A stretch of DNA of 64,000 nt from Chromobotia macracanthus (GCA_036877525.1 JAZGTH010000146.1:21001-85000); one strand, 5' to 3'. Shown: positions 38,735 through 51,030, numbered from the stretch's first letter. Program-made: numbers and translations. Notes: generated by a model not told the origin, from the letters alone.

Positions 38735-38874
38735 CTATGGCATCTTCAAGTGGGAGGCTGATGGTATCCATGTACAGGTACTCCAGGAAGGCGCGATATA
38801 CCAGATAAGAAAAATTATGAACCTCTATGGTCTCTTCATCAGTTTCATTCAGCAGTGCACGGAAATGCTCACAC
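38735..38874 (-). pseudogene. rcbtb2: rcbtb2 exon, BTB core
   Basis: 140 bases, open: RCEHFRALLNETDEETIEV, FSYLVYRAFLEYLYMDTISL, PLEDAIG. Same length as RCBTB2 between RCEHFR and FSY; RCBTB1 is longer there. Confidence 0.92.
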
Positions 38875-39019
38875 CTATCAGCAGAAAAACACAAGAGAAA
38901 CAAACTTAAGACTGTGGAAATAAATAAGACTGTGATAAGGCTTGAAATGGACTGCATGACCCTGTGTAAGGCTGGAAACATCAGTGAAGTTTTGAAGCTG
39001 AACCTATATGTAAGATGAA

Positions 39020-39420
39020 CCTATAGGTGGTCAATGTATTGGACGAAACCATCTGTTTCTCCCAAGGTTTCTTCTCCATCTAAACATCATTGGAGATTTG
39101 GTTCCTTGGCACTGTCACCTTGTTGGCTTGCTTTCTGGGAGACTGCTGACATTTAACTTAGCTTAGGATTTTGTACATTGTTAATATTGCTTCTAGTGTA
39201 ATGATCTTACTGCAGTCCTAAAGACTCTGTAATGTTCAGGTATTTTATGGTATTATTGCATATCCCTTAAACCCTGTCCCATAAAATTTTACCTTCTTTT
39301 TATGCGCCATCTCCATGTAAACGGGAATGGCATATTTTGCTTAATATGATACCTATTATAATTTCGTGTTGACAAAATGTCACAGTCTCAGAAGTAAAAT
39401 AAAATTTAACTGAACTGAAC
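39020..39420 (+). repeat. Dispersed repeat in rcbtb2 intron
   Basis: Contains TTTCTCCCAAGGTTTCTTCT, TTTGGTTCCTTGGCACTGTC and ACCTTGTTGGCTTGCTTTCT, a series I recognise from a widespread cyprinid repeat. No coding content. Boundaries approximate. Confidence 0.55.
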
Positions 39421-40381
39421 CATGCCCCACAGCCTTAGTCACCATCACTATCTCTGTTACACTGTCCTACTACTACTTGTTTTGTCACTGTCAAACATGG
39501 AGAGAAAAATCATCAGACTAAGATAATACCTGGATTAACCATAACTTTATATCTATTATTTCATTGCTCCCTAGGAGTATTTAATTCTGACTAGACAATC
39601 TCTGCCTTCAGCTGAGAATATTTTTGTATAATGACCACTTAACTGAATTTTTTTCATAGTTTTTGAATCCCTAAAAACAATAACAATAAAACAAATGCAT
39701 CAACGTTACTCAAGTAAACCCCTTTTACCCATGTTATGGTGCTTTCTTTCTCACAAGAACAACAAACTATACCAGACTCTGTTATGACACTGCCTGATGC
39801 TCTGTATTATTACGCCTAATTTATACTGTGTATATTACAGCCTGACATCCTGCCTGTACTTGCACCAGTGAACTAAGGAACATTGTTTTCTTCCACTGAA
39901 CATCTGGAATGAAAAATAAACAGTCCAGACTTTAAATAAAGTACCCCATCAATTTAGAGACTGTCAGCATACAAAAACATGGAAGCAATGACTTTATAAA
40001 CATTAACAGTAATACTTGAGCAACAATCCATCTACTTCAGGTGCATTCAGCAATATGTCCATACATGTTTGTGTCAACATAGTTCAGTTTTCACATGCAG
40101 ATAGAAGCTAATGAGTTTAATGATGGGAATAAAACTGTGGGGGAAAACACAAATCCTCTGCTGCAATACACAGAAAAAATTATATTATTAAACTTATTTA
40201 AACTTATGTATATTTTAAAAATGATATTATCAAACTGTCTTATGTTAACAGGAAAGCCAAATGATGCAGGAAACCTGGATTAGATAATTACACAATTTCT
40301 ACTTTAATTGCATGGTGTAAAGAAAAAAAAAGGAAAAAAGTGATAGGCAAAAATGAAAGTTGATTGCAGGTTTTATGTTAC

Positions 40382-40508
40382 CTGATTTTAAGAAGGGCTT
40401 TGTGCACGTGTATCCACTTCCCGTCAACCAGGAACTTCAGATCAGAGATTTCTGGGCTGTCGAACTCTTGCTTTAGTGACTGGGCAACAGTCAGACAGTC
40501 AGCTCCAT
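40382..40508 (-). pseudogene. rcbtb2: rcbtb2 exon, start of BTB domain
   Basis: 127 bases, open: LTVAQSLKQEFDSPEISDLK then FLVDGKWIHVHKALLKI. This is the entry into the BTB fold (DLKF...H...HK-LL). Intact. Confidence 0.9.
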
Positions 40509-41579
40509 CTAATGAGCAGATAAAAGTAAACACATTTCTCCAACTGTCTTTCAAAGAGATACACGTGCCTCTCTACGTATGCCTAGCTTCTGACTTATGT
40601 AGAAAGTCAATGTAAGTTTAACTTTATCATGAATGTAATTGCTAAAATTAATTGTTAGTTAATATCTAAAACAGCTAGCTACATATGGTAAAATGTTAAA
40701 AATAATAAAGAGATTATTGGTTTCTCAAAAATACATAAAAAGAAAAAAAATTGATTTGACTGATTATATTAACAGTGCCTGATAAATGATAGGAAGTTCT
40801 TGTTATGTTAAGGCCTTTCAACTTCCCTGAGGATTTCAGGCTAGGGGGCTCTTTCGAAGCTCAAGGGAAATTTAAGAGCTTTCAGTTGAGTTTTATTTAA
40901 GTATGAGTACACAATTTCTTAGGAGAAACAGAAGGCTTTAAAATAAAGAAATTAAATGGTTTTGGACAAACCTGATCATACTAAAATATTCAATAATATT
41001 GACTTGATTGCAGACCTGAGCTCAGTTTGTGACCCTGTTTAGATGTGTTTGCAAAGTGATATGTGAGATTTCTGGGTCTTTCTCTCAGGTGGATCTGAGA
41101 GAATTACATACCGTATAAAACATTATTTAGCACATTATCACATTGCATTTTCTTCTAAATTGTGCAACCCTACTCCATACTTAACAAATCAGTAACAGGA
41201 ATGCAGTGCTATCCGCTCATCTTTAATTCTTTATATTTAGCATTTTCGGTCAATAAATTACACTCCTAATACAGTAATACAATAATAGGGAGGCATACAA
41301 TAATAGGGAGACAGATAGAGTGTTTGCAACAATTGCAGCACTTAAAGCTCAGGTGCAATACCACCACCTACTGTGTTGGAGTGTCAACCTGATACTAGCA
41401 CTGAATTATTTACAATAATATCATGTGTAGTATGAACTTGTTATCAATAATCATGGGTATTAATATCACTGTTATTGGCAATACTGGTATATTATGACAC
41501 ACCTAGTCAAGTAGGAAACCTCCTACAATGCTCCATTACCCATAATGCAATGCTGAATTTGGAACACCACTCTTACCCA

Positions 41580-41766
41580 TAGACAGCAGATGCCAGGTGA
41601 CTGCGGGTGTCGCAAAGCAGGCAAAGATGTCGTCACTGCTGGTGAAATGCGTGAGGTGAGGGTAAGCCATGGCCTGACCCTGACACTGACCCCACATCAG
41701 CACCTTGCCACTCTGTCTTTGCTGCTGATGTGTGGCTGGTGTGACATGCTGCCACCCCCACTATTC
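41580..41766 (-). pseudogene. rcbtb2: rcbtb2 exon with 2-base frameshift
   Basis: Begins after TTATTTACAG with IVGVAACHTSHTSAAKT, matching the family's IIEIAACHSTHTSAAKTQ. Two bases are then missing (ACACAGAG-type reduced to ACAGAG) and the expected reading (VLMWGQCQGQ, HLTHFTSSDDIFACFATPAV, TWHLLSM) continues in another frame. Staying in frame gives a TGA at 41633-41635 after 26 codons. Donor ATGG then GTAAG near 41580. Confidence 0.85.
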
Positions 41767-42618
41767 TGTAAATAAGAGATAAAGTTAAAGGAGCTCAAAC
41801 TGCAAAGCAAAACTGCTTAATTCAAACTCTCAGATCATTGGTGATACTGTTTGCTTTGTTAATTATGCAATATAGCTTGTCTTAAAACAATTCAGCCAGA
41901 CTTCTTTTCAGCTTTAAATCTTTACAGCATGGGAATGTTTGTGATTAATCGTTTGAGATAAACATTTAAAGGATCAGTGCAAGTCAATTTGGCAGAACAA
42001 GCTCAGATTTGGAGGGCACTGACGTTGAGTTTCATGTAAATATTTGTAATATCATTAAACACATCTGACAAGCTTCCTTTATATGCTTCACACAGATGAT
42101 AAATACAGTTAGGAAATGAACGCAAACACTCAAACTGCATAATTAAGTTTTACTTCAATATTTTATCTACTTAATTTGTTTAACAAAGCATCATAAACTG
42201 CTACAGAACAAATTTAGTTGGTTAAATGTAATAAGTCAAAGTTTACAAATTAAACAGACTTTTTTACACACTTTACCCAAAATTCCCTGATTAAGAAGCA
42301 TTCATTAACCTATTTCTGTTTCTCACAATTTCCACTCCAGACAAGGAGTGGAAGCGGTTCCTGTTTGAGTGCTTATCAACTGAATTAACTTTTCCTAGCT
42401 TTTACCAGCTGCAGACCTGACCTTTCTTCCTCACCCAAACTGATTATGTTTTTGTTAAACGGTTCATCAAATGCATGACAGCAACCTGGCATTCCAGTAC
42501 CTCAAACCTGTCACCCACATGTATTTAAACATTTCACACAGTCATGGATGTATAACCAGGTGAAATGGCAGGCACATTTCTACTACCTCTACAGGCAGTG
42601 ATCTGCACTGGTTCTTAC

Positions 42619-42761
42619 CTCTCTTTGTCAATGTTGATGAGGGTTGGCACAGCCTGGTTGCTCTTGTTGCCTGTACCTAGATGCCCATAGGAGTTTGCAC
42701 CCCAGGAGTAAACAAATCCCTCATCTGTAAGTGCCAGTGTGTGTGCATAGCCATACGCCAC
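42619..42761 (-). pseudogene. rcbtb2: rcbtb2 RCC1 exon
   Basis: 143 bases, open. VAYGYAHTLALTDEG, then VYSWGANSYGHLGTGNKSNQ. The Cys usual in the VACGYAHT motif is Tyr here. Donor AG then GTAAG. Confidence 0.9.
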
Positions 42762-43291
42762 CTGTGGAGACAAGCCATTTAAAGGCTTATACGCATTCCA
42801 GTGTAACACTGGTAATTTCGTGATAGTATTTTGAACATTTATATAACATGATAATTACTGGAACAAGTTGTTTCTTTAAAGGTGCACTGAGTATTTTTGG
42901 TTTATGTTTTACTGGCTGATATGATGTATGTTTTTATCAATGCTACTGCAGAAATACCCCTTTCACAGATATTTAAATTATCCTACAACCGAAAAACTCC
43001 GGGGTTACCGGGGATAGTAGTATTCAGCTGGTCATGTGACATGGCCATATGAGTGTCACCCATACATAAAATAAAACAGTTTTTTCTAGTACACACTAAT
43101 ATGACTTCATATCCTGTGAGTATATATATAATTTTACATTTCTTTAGGTGTACAGTTTCACTGAATTTGATAAAACTACTTTAAACCACTTTTCTACGTT
43201 AAAAAATGTAACACTACCTATAAGTTTAAAACATGAAAAGGTGATTCATTCCAACAATGTGCTGTCTTAACCAGAAGCCGTTGTTTCTCAC

Positions 43292-43399
43292 CTGTACTAT
43301 GTTTATTCCCTGTAAGGCAGCAATTTGGCAGGGGGGTTGCTGGTTATCATTGTTGCCTAACCCGAGCTGCCCATTGCAATTATAACCCCAGCCATACAT
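43292..43399 (-). pseudogene. rcbtb2: rcbtb2 RCC1 exon (after the missing one)
   Basis: 108 bases, phase 0 at both ends: MYGWGYNCNGQLGLGNNDNQ then QPPCQIAALQGINIVQ. Acceptor TGTTGACAG, donor CAG then GTGAG. Confidence 0.88.
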
Positions 43400-44096
43400 C
43401 TGTCAACACAGAACTTTCCGTTAGACCAAAACCTGAACACAAAATCTGTTATTACTAATAACAGCTACAACAAATATACAAAAAAAACCCCATGATTTTT
43501 ATTAGTAGAAAAATATGAAGAAGTTGAACTGCGAAAAACATCATCAATAAGACTTATCAACAAGCTTTAAAAATGCCTATTCAAAATATTTATCATATTT
43601 CATACTATTCAGAACAGATTGACACAAATATATGCATATAAGAAGCAATAATACAGAGAATGTAATAAGAGAATGGGTAAATCTATCATGTCACACTTGA
43701 TAAATTTTCTTTAAATCTTAAGTTTTCTAAAGAACTAAATGTTTTATTGCGATTCATCCGTAAAGGCCTTGCAGGCATTTTGGACTGTAGCATCCTGAGA
43801 TCTGCCTTAAGCATTCCCTACTCTACAGCTCTGTTTTGGAGGTGAGCCAGTCATGTAATGACTTCTACCTGCACCTTCTGTTACATTAATCACATCTTTG
43901 GGTTTTGAGGTTTATTCATTGCCTTGGAAATGTTCCCATATCTTACCATATTACCATATGGTAATTCTCACGAAGATTGTCACATACATGCTTTTGGTTT
44001 TTCGAAGAAAGCTGTTTCTTTGAAAGTGAATTACCCAGACATGGATATCCATTATTTATGCGTTTTGGGATTTTTGGTTGCCTTACTTCTGTGGTG

Positions 44097-44370
44097 TTGT
44101 ACTGTGTACACTACCGTACAAAGGTTAAGGGTCACTTACTCACTCTTTACTAATAATCTTTTCCACATTTTAGAATGATAGCACACTCACCATGGAACAA
44201 ATGGAACTTTTAATGGAACTGAGAATTAAATAACTCAAACTATGTTATATTTTTAAGAATCTTCAATGTAATCACCCTTTGCCTAGAATTTTCAGAAATG
44301 GACTTGTGGCATTTACTCAACTGGCTTCTTGAGGTTTCACTTTGGGATCGAAGGTTTTAAACAGTTTTGC
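44097..44370. mobile_element. Decayed Tc1-type fragment in rcbtb2
   Basis: GTACACTACCGTACAAAGGT resembles the terminus of a common fish Tc1-like element. The following CAATGTAATCACCCTTTGCC and CTCAACTGGCTTCTTGAGGT match the internal text of the same class in degraded form. It lies in the gap where one rcbtb2 exon is missing. Confidence 0.55.
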
Positions 44371-44488
44371 ACCTTAATACAGGAGCCTGAATTTAGTTCA
44401 AGCTAATTTATGGGCATACTGTAATCTGCCTGTAAAAGGAATTTGTTTGGTTCAGATGGTAATGAGCGTCCAGTGTCTCAGTGTGTAC

Positions 44489-44655
44489 CTCTCCATCTTT
44501 GGTAAGGGCTATTGTGTGGTGAGAGCCACAGGCCACTTCTGTCACTCTCTTGTTGATGAGGTTGCTGGAGACGAGTGCAGGTGTCAGGCCATGATTGGTG
44601 GTGCCGTTTCCCAGCTGACTGTAGCCATTGTGACCCCAGGCATAAACCTCGCCAT
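44489..44655 (-). pseudogene. rcbtb2: rcbtb2 RCC1 exon 3
   Basis: 167 bases, open. Contains DGEVYAWGHNGYSQLGNGTT and ACGSHHTIALTKDGE, a classic RCC1 repeat. Ends in phase 0 at GAG then GTACAC. The next RCC1 exon expected downstream is not found. Confidence 0.9.
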
Positions 44656-44734
44656 CTACAGATACAGACAATACACACAGAGAACAAGATACCGCTTTGA
44701 GAGCCACACTGGCTCTGAAATGGCTGGTTATAGT

Positions 44735-44925
44735 TATACATCACAACTTAGATTCTCTGTATATTTGTATATTTTCTCTGTATATTTGTATATTGTTCTT
44801 TTAATTATCTGTGTCTTGTCTTGTCGTGTCATTCTGTTGCACTGTGGAGCTTCTGTCACTAAAACAAATTCCTAGTATGTGCAAACATACCTGGCAATAA
44901 AGCTTATTCTGATTCTGATTCTGAT
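44735..44925 (+). repeat. LINE-type 3' tail with ATTCTG repeats
   Basis: TTGCACTGTGGAGCTTCTGT, AAACAAATTCCTAGTATGTG and ACCTGGCAATAAAGCTTATT lead into a short ATTCTG-unit tail (about 44906-44924). Such tails are typical of truncated fish non-LTR elements. No reverse transcriptase is present. Confidence 0.6.
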
Positions 44926-46102
44926 AGATGTGTATTCTATAAGCAGGACAATTTTCTTGTATGTGGTTCTTGTATGCTGTGAGTGGTTGCAATGGCATTG
45001 CTATTGTTTGGAAAGGCGTTATGAGGGGTAATAAGAGTATATTTTTCTGCAGTTGCTAGATATTCTGAGTGGTTTCTTACTGATAAGTCATAAAGTTCAC
45101 CCTATTAGTCTCTAAAAGTCTATTTATAAAGCCACGTTAAAGTGGCTTTTAGACTCCTTGGCAGCTCCAAATTCTGTGTAAAGACACACTGCCACACCAA
45201 ATGTAGTACTATATGCCAGGTCTGACCCACCTATCAAAGAAAGGTCTAATGGCTTTTGACAATTAATATTTAATTTGTAATTTCATATGTATTTATACAA
45301 AAACAGTTGAAAGTAAACATTTAAGTAAGCATTAAATAAGTAAGCATTTACCGGACCCTACTTACACCTGTATTTAACATTCCACTTCTGGATCACACAA
45401 GACACATCTTAATTCCAGGTGTAAACAGGTGTAAAATACCATAAATTATGAACATTAAGAACAAAATCAGGCCAAATCTGATTATAAAAAATGTCTTTTT
45501 TTATAATCTTCTTTTTTTATATTTTTAATATAAAAAAGGTCTTATCATTACCAGTGTTTATATTAAAACAGCTAAATACTTTTGGGGAGTGCTCTGAAGC
45601 GAGGTTGACACTGCTAGCCTCTCTGAAATTGCCTAATATAGTAGCAAGCAATTAAAATCAAATTGAAATAAACATCCAAACAAGCACTTTTGTAAATATC
45701 TGATGACCAATCATCACAACACCATAACACTCTCGTAATCAACAACAGGGGGCGTATGTGCCAGCTGTTTGTCACTGTCTGTATTGCATAGCTTGTTTGT
45801 TATATGGAGTGCGGAGCAATGACGGGGGGGTGTTTGTTTGGATGTCAATTTCAAATTTTAACAGTGTTTCTTAGAAATCTTTTACTGTACTATTAAATTT
45901 ATTATAATGCTTAATAGGATTGCACCAAGTTTAGCAGTTGATACTTGATACTGATTTTCGACATTACACTCCCTTCTTTAAATTAACCAGGTCCAGGTTA
46001 CTAATACTAATATTAATACATTAAACATTTAAAAATAGAACAACAACCACTGCTACAGTCAAACACAAGTCAGATGTAGATTAAGTAGGCAGTGTTTCCA
46101 AC

Positions 46103-46253
46103 CTGCAGTGGGGATGACTCCATGTGGTCCTGTGCCGTAGCTCAAAGAGACTATTTTTTTGCTACACAAGATGTCAATCCATCTGGGCTCAATAGTGCTC
46201 TGCGCGTCCCCAAGTCCCAAGCAGCCGCTGCAGTTTGTGCCAAGTGCAAATAC
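46103..46253 (-). pseudogene. rcbtb2: rcbtb2 RCC1 exon 2
   Basis: 151 bases, open throughout. Starts VFALGTNCSGCLGLGDAQST and continues to a LSYGTGPHG blade motif. Ends in phase 1, which joins correctly to the next exon to give DGEVYAWG. Confidence 0.88.
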
Positions 46254-47692
46254 CTGCAGTCAACACGTTGATCAGATGGTTTAACATCTGACAAGAACTT
46301 CGTTACGCACATCCTATAGTAAATGTTAATTCAAAACAGAGAACTTGTGCCACGGCCATACACAAAAAACATACAACATAAAATAAGGTTATATACTATA
46401 ATACTGTAACAACTCTAAAATCTGCTTGAACCTAGCAACAGTAGAAACTATTGTAAAATATATATATACAAACACATAGTATCTGCGTCCAAGCATCAAT
46501 TGAGGGCTAAAAATAACTAATATTGCTTAAGGTGAGATGAGCTGTGTTGCTGTGATTTTCAAATTGTTGCTTCAGTTGACACTATTGTTCATTTTAGCAC
46601 ACCTTGCGGCATCACAAAGTTCAAATTGAAGTACTTCGTGTTTGTTTGGGCTTGTTTTTTGCTTAGACATTGTGCACATACTATTTTTAAACATCACAGA
46701 ACATTTGGAACAGTAGTAAACATGCATGTCAGGTAAAGTAATTAAATAAGTCAAACTTTGTAAAGAAGTGCTGCCATCTTTATTAGTTTATTAGTTATTA
46801 AGCGGAAAGTTTCAGGGATTCACCTTCTTCAGTTGTCCTACACAGGTGACTGACTGCTTGGACTAACCAGAGGGGGAGGGGTTGTGTTTCTCTCTACGCT
46901 GCACAGAACCCGAGGAGCTCCTACTTTTCATCTCTGACAAGATATTTAAAAACAGCTCATACCTCAGAAATGGTATAACAGAAAATTTTAGTTGTTTTAA
47001 AACAGTGACTTTTTCAAACCACGGTGTACCTTGAACCCGGTAACCAGCATATGCCTAACTGTAAGTGAACAATAAATAAAAATAAACATTCAATAACAAG
47101 ACTATAGGACATAAACTGTTTTATTTAATTTTTATAATTGTTTTTGTGTTTGCTGGTAATTTTGTTGTTTTGAACAAAAAAATCAAAGAATTTCCTAAAT
47201 TACCCCATGTTTCCCTTTACATACATATGAATATTCGGAACAAAAAAGACAAAAAATTATAATGGTAAATTAAAAACTGATGTTAAAAAACTCACTCCAG
47301 GGGAATAGTTTACTCCTCAAAAGGTTAAATCCTTTCCATGGACCTTATGACGCCTTTTCTAATAAATCATCTTAAAAAAACAGAACTTAAAAAGGAAGTG
47401 ACCAGGCTGAGGCTCTTCACCAGAACTCATCTCAGGAAACAAACAAGCTTGTGTTAGTATTACAGACCTATATATAGACTCATTCTATCTGCTTAGCATC
47501 AGCCCAAGATCACTCCGTCATTGCCTCTGACACTTTTTCTATCTGTCTGTGAGACATGAAGACAACAAGACCTGATCCAGATGTTGATGAGAGACGAGAG
47601 AATGCTTCCACTGAACATGTTCATTCATAGTTCATCTGTTTGCAGTACACACTTTTATTGCAGACCACAGTTTTATGGTTATCTGTCTGTAC

Positions 47693-47824
47693 CTCATCGT
47701 TAACTGTAACATAGATGGCCCCATTGGCAGCACTGCCAAACACACAGGCTTGTCAGATGAGCCGTAGTTCCTCAGGGGGCAGGATCGTGAACACTGGCCA
47801 CTTTCCCACATTAAGCATACTATT
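47693..47824 (-). pseudogene. rcbtb2: rcbtb2 first coding exon, in-frame TGA
   Basis: 132 bases, phase 0 at the end. ATG at 47816-47818, then MLNVGKWPVFTILPPEELRL, I, stop, and QACVFGSAANGAIYVTVNDE. In human RCBTB1 and RCBTB2 the residue at the stop is Arg, so a CGA to TGA change (a CpG transition) explains it. Acceptor TTATTTCACAG, donor GAG then GTACAG. Confidence 0.85.
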
Positions 47825-47989
47825 CTGTGAAATAACACACAGAACAAATACTCCTGTGTCAACAACAATGTACATAGTTTGCATACTGTATATAGAAAAA
47901 AATACATAAGCTGCATCCCAAAACCTAGTGAGCTGCATACCTAGAGACAGCATTTCTGGGCATCAGTGGTGCATCATTTTCGTACCAAT

Positions 47990-48330
47990 GCACTTATGGT
48001 ACTACATTTTATTACATTAGTCATGGTACCTGTAATTTTTAGTAGTTTTTTCTGGACATAACCAATGGCTATGCCATTTAAGACATGTACCATAATTATA
48101 TTATGAGACACTTTACAGCATCCTGGGGTACTATGGTAACAGCATTGTACATGAATATGTACATTTAGTATCATAGTATCAAAACACCACATGAATTTCA
48201 TATGACTACATCACTATCATGGTGTGTGTGTGTGTGTGTGTATGTGTGTGTGTGTCAAAGTACCATGTTTCACCATTGATACTATTAAAATATCATGGAA
48301 TATATCAAAGTACTGTAGTTTCACAACTGA
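47990..48330. repeat. Dispersed repeat with GT microsatellite
   Basis: Scattered GGTACC/CATGGTAC/AGTACCATG words plus a (GT)n tract at 48222-48255, a composition common in fish repeats of the 'catggtac' type. No gene. The tract lies upstream of the first readable rcbtb2 exon, where a noncoding 5' exon could also sit. Confidence 0.45.
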
Positions 48331-48399
48331 TACCAACATTATATCATAATTAATAATAAATATTCATCTCTATAAACATCTCTACATCTAATAAAATGT

Positions 48400-51030
48400 A
48401 ATACGACACGACTAATACTGTGTTAAATTTAAATTTATCATTATACCACCAGGCATGGTTAGAAACTCTACATTATAATGTAAATATAAAAACTTTCGTC
48501 TACTTTAACTCATCAGCTAGCTAACACTGCTGTGTACCCTCATACGAACTCATGCGTTTAACACGCTGAGAGGTGAAAATGGTGCACAAACCTGCCTAAA
48601 CGTCAAGTGCACATGCTTATTTAAAGTGTCGGCAGGGTAATATCAGTTGTTATGACATATCTAGAGGTGTTTGAATGAGTTAAAGCGCCTAGCTGATGTT
48701 AGCCGGCTGGAGATACTGACTCATGAAAGTGAACCGTCAATTAAACTCAGTGCGAGGTTTGTCATTCAGTGTATCTGTCAGTATTGACATGAACGTCACT
48801 TTATCGTCTTTATTCCCGATGCTAGAGGATGGTCAAGATCTATTAAAGTGCTCAGTCTGCTGCGGGAAGGGATCTGCTGCCAATGTTTCGTATGGGTGGA
48901 TCTGACCACAAAGGATTTCAGTCCACTTCCCTTACAAAAATAATTATAAAATAAAAATAACATGGTAACCGTATTTCCCATTAAAACATTGTAGTTACAA
49001 CAATTATTGATAACTCAGTGAAAACAGTGAAGTGTGGTTAAATGTGAAATTGCAATTTGCAAAATAACTTTTACAATATACTAACAATAACCATAGTGGT
49101 ACTATAGTAAAACTGTATTTTACTATCATAGTTTCACTGGAAAGATCAAGGTTAAATAATTAGTTAGTAGTAGAGGCAGGTAGTGGTTTCTGTGGTTTTA
49201 CAGCAAATACACGAGTTAAACTGCGTTAGTGTGGTTACACTTAAACTAAATTAGGACGTTAAACTAAATTAGGAATGCTGGTAATATAATCTCTTGGCCC
49301 AACCATGTATACAAACAAGCGCTTCATGTTTATCTTGGACCACAGAGTATAGTGGCTATTTTCACAGCCCTGATAATCTGTGCATTACAAAAGTTTGTAT
49401 GTAAATCTCTTTGCTATACCATAAGTACTAAAATATATTGATACCTTAGACTGCATATGTTTGAGATAGGTCAGATAGCAGATCAAAGATGAATGGGTGT
49501 GTTCTCTGAATGTGAAAATGGAAAAAGTGAATCATTCCATCAGAGCAGCAATGTGGGGAGCAAGCTATGCGCTTATCTCTACTGTGTCTTTCAATGGGTC
49601 TCAGTTTATACTTGTGGGCACTGAATGAGGATTTTAAGTAATTGTGGTTAACTCTTGACTGGTAAGTGCATTCAGTGTTTAAAGTAATTTCTTTTATGTG
49701 TTTTGACATTTAAAACGCATTTTTCAGTACAATGTGAACATTTAGCATTACTTCTTAATTACAATGATGGTAATGTTATAAAAAATAAATCACGTGTATA
49801 TCTGAAAAGTTATTTAATTCAAGTCAGGCATCAAGCCCAAAACATTTTTATAGCATTTTGGTGCTTTATTACGCTGCCACAGATACTGTAGAAGTATAAA
49901 AGTAGGGTTTTCTTCTTTTCAGGCAGATTTTGAAATTATACAGATATGTACCTATAGCACAAGACCAGACCACCAACGGTCTAACTTGTACCAAACAATT
50001 GAATCCACCAATTTGCTAAATGCTGTCGTCTTTAGTGTCTTTAGAAGACTTTTTAAGTTAAAACATGCTGTTATCAATCCCAGCTGAAACATTCCAGACC
50101 TCTCTGAAAAATGTTGCCCTTTTCATGGTGTGTAATATTTACTTTACTTTCTAATGTTTAATGCATGTCTCCCAAGCCTATGAAGCCTGCAATGGCCATG
50201 CCTTTTTCCTCTTCTTTGGATATCAATTCAAATTCATGCAGTTTATAACTGTACATCTATGTTTGATCTCACTTTGATTGTTGTGTTGAAAACTGACTTT
50301 TTCTAAAACATCATTGTTTTGGCTCTGAGCAATTGGTATCACATATGTTTTTTTTATTTTATCTTTCATCTAACATCTGTTGTTGAGTTGGAAGTTGCAT
50401 GCTTACCCAAAAGTGGAACAAAAGTTATTGAATTATTTTACTTTTATTTTAATTCCATTAAAAAAAAGAAATCTGGTACATTTGCAGTTACATTATAATA
50501 ACTGCAAATCTTAATTCAAAACATGACATTCTAGAGAACTGTGTAGAAACTTGACTGGTCTGCACAGATCCCAGACTTGAACCACACTGAACACTATAGG
50601 GGGTCAGACCCATCGCCCAACATCAGTGACTTACCTCACTGATGTTTTTTTGTCTGAATAGGAGTTAATCTCTGCAGCCATGTTCAGCATCCAGTTGTAA
50701 GCTCTCTCAAAAGAGTAAAGGCTGTTATGAAGGACTAACTCCATAATAATGACAACAGTTTTCAAATTAATTGGTAAACAAGTACATATGAATGTGGAGT
50801 TGGAGCTCCCACGTGTGTGGACATATAGTGTAGATAAGTCAGAAAGTCTGGCCTCAGGTTAGGGATTTTGAAAAAAAAACATGAACCCAATTTGCTACAA
50901 TAACAGTGTATTGGCTTTGTCAGGCCAAAATAAAAACATCCAATATATATTTAAATGTAGTTTAATTTTTTTTCCAATTCCTTATCTGAATCATGTGTGC
51001 TCTTTGATTTATATCCACTTCACAGAATTT
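48400..51030. other. Intergenic, rcbtb2 to cysltr2
   Basis: The divergent genes rcbtb2 (minus) and cysltr2 (plus) must have their promoters between about 48,000 and 51,000. I cannot place either 5' exon. Short open frames at 48723-48905 and 49446-49709 have no support. Confidence 0.4.

Larger units (their letters stand above)
37173..47824 (-). pseudogene. rcbtb2: rcbtb2, RCC1/BTB gene with three lesions
   Basis: RCBTB proteins have an N-terminal RCC1 propeller followed by BTB and BACK domains and are thought to act as cullin-3-type adaptors. Nine coding exons are readable with GT-AG sites and matching phases: 47693-47824, 46103-46253, 44489-44655, 43292-43399, 42619-42761, about 41580-41766, 40382-40508, 38735-38874, 38164-38294, and the terminal 37173-37307 (ten blocks counting the terminal one). 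The ungapped RCEHFR...FSY spacing in the BTB domain and the position between lpar6 and cysltr2 favour RCBTB2 over RCBTB1. Lesions: TGA at 47753-47755; no exon for one RCC1 blade (about 53 codons) between 44489 and 43399; a 2-base deletion near 41711-41716 leading to TGA at 41633-41635. All are on the N-terminal half, and the BTB/BACK exons are clean. Alternative: a sequencing or assembly fault, which would have to strike three times. Confidence 0.8.

Noticed and set aside
44447..44875. 142-codon plus-strand frame
   Set aside because: It is the complement of rcbtb2 RCC1 exon 3 plus a LINE tail.
37173..47824. RCBTB1 as the identity of the broken gene
   Set aside because: The BTB segment length and the lpar6-cysltr2 neighbours match RCBTB2; some propeller residues are shared by both.
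47632..47916. Minus-strand frame over the first rcbtb2 exon
   Set aside because: It is in another frame from the RCBTB-homologous reading.
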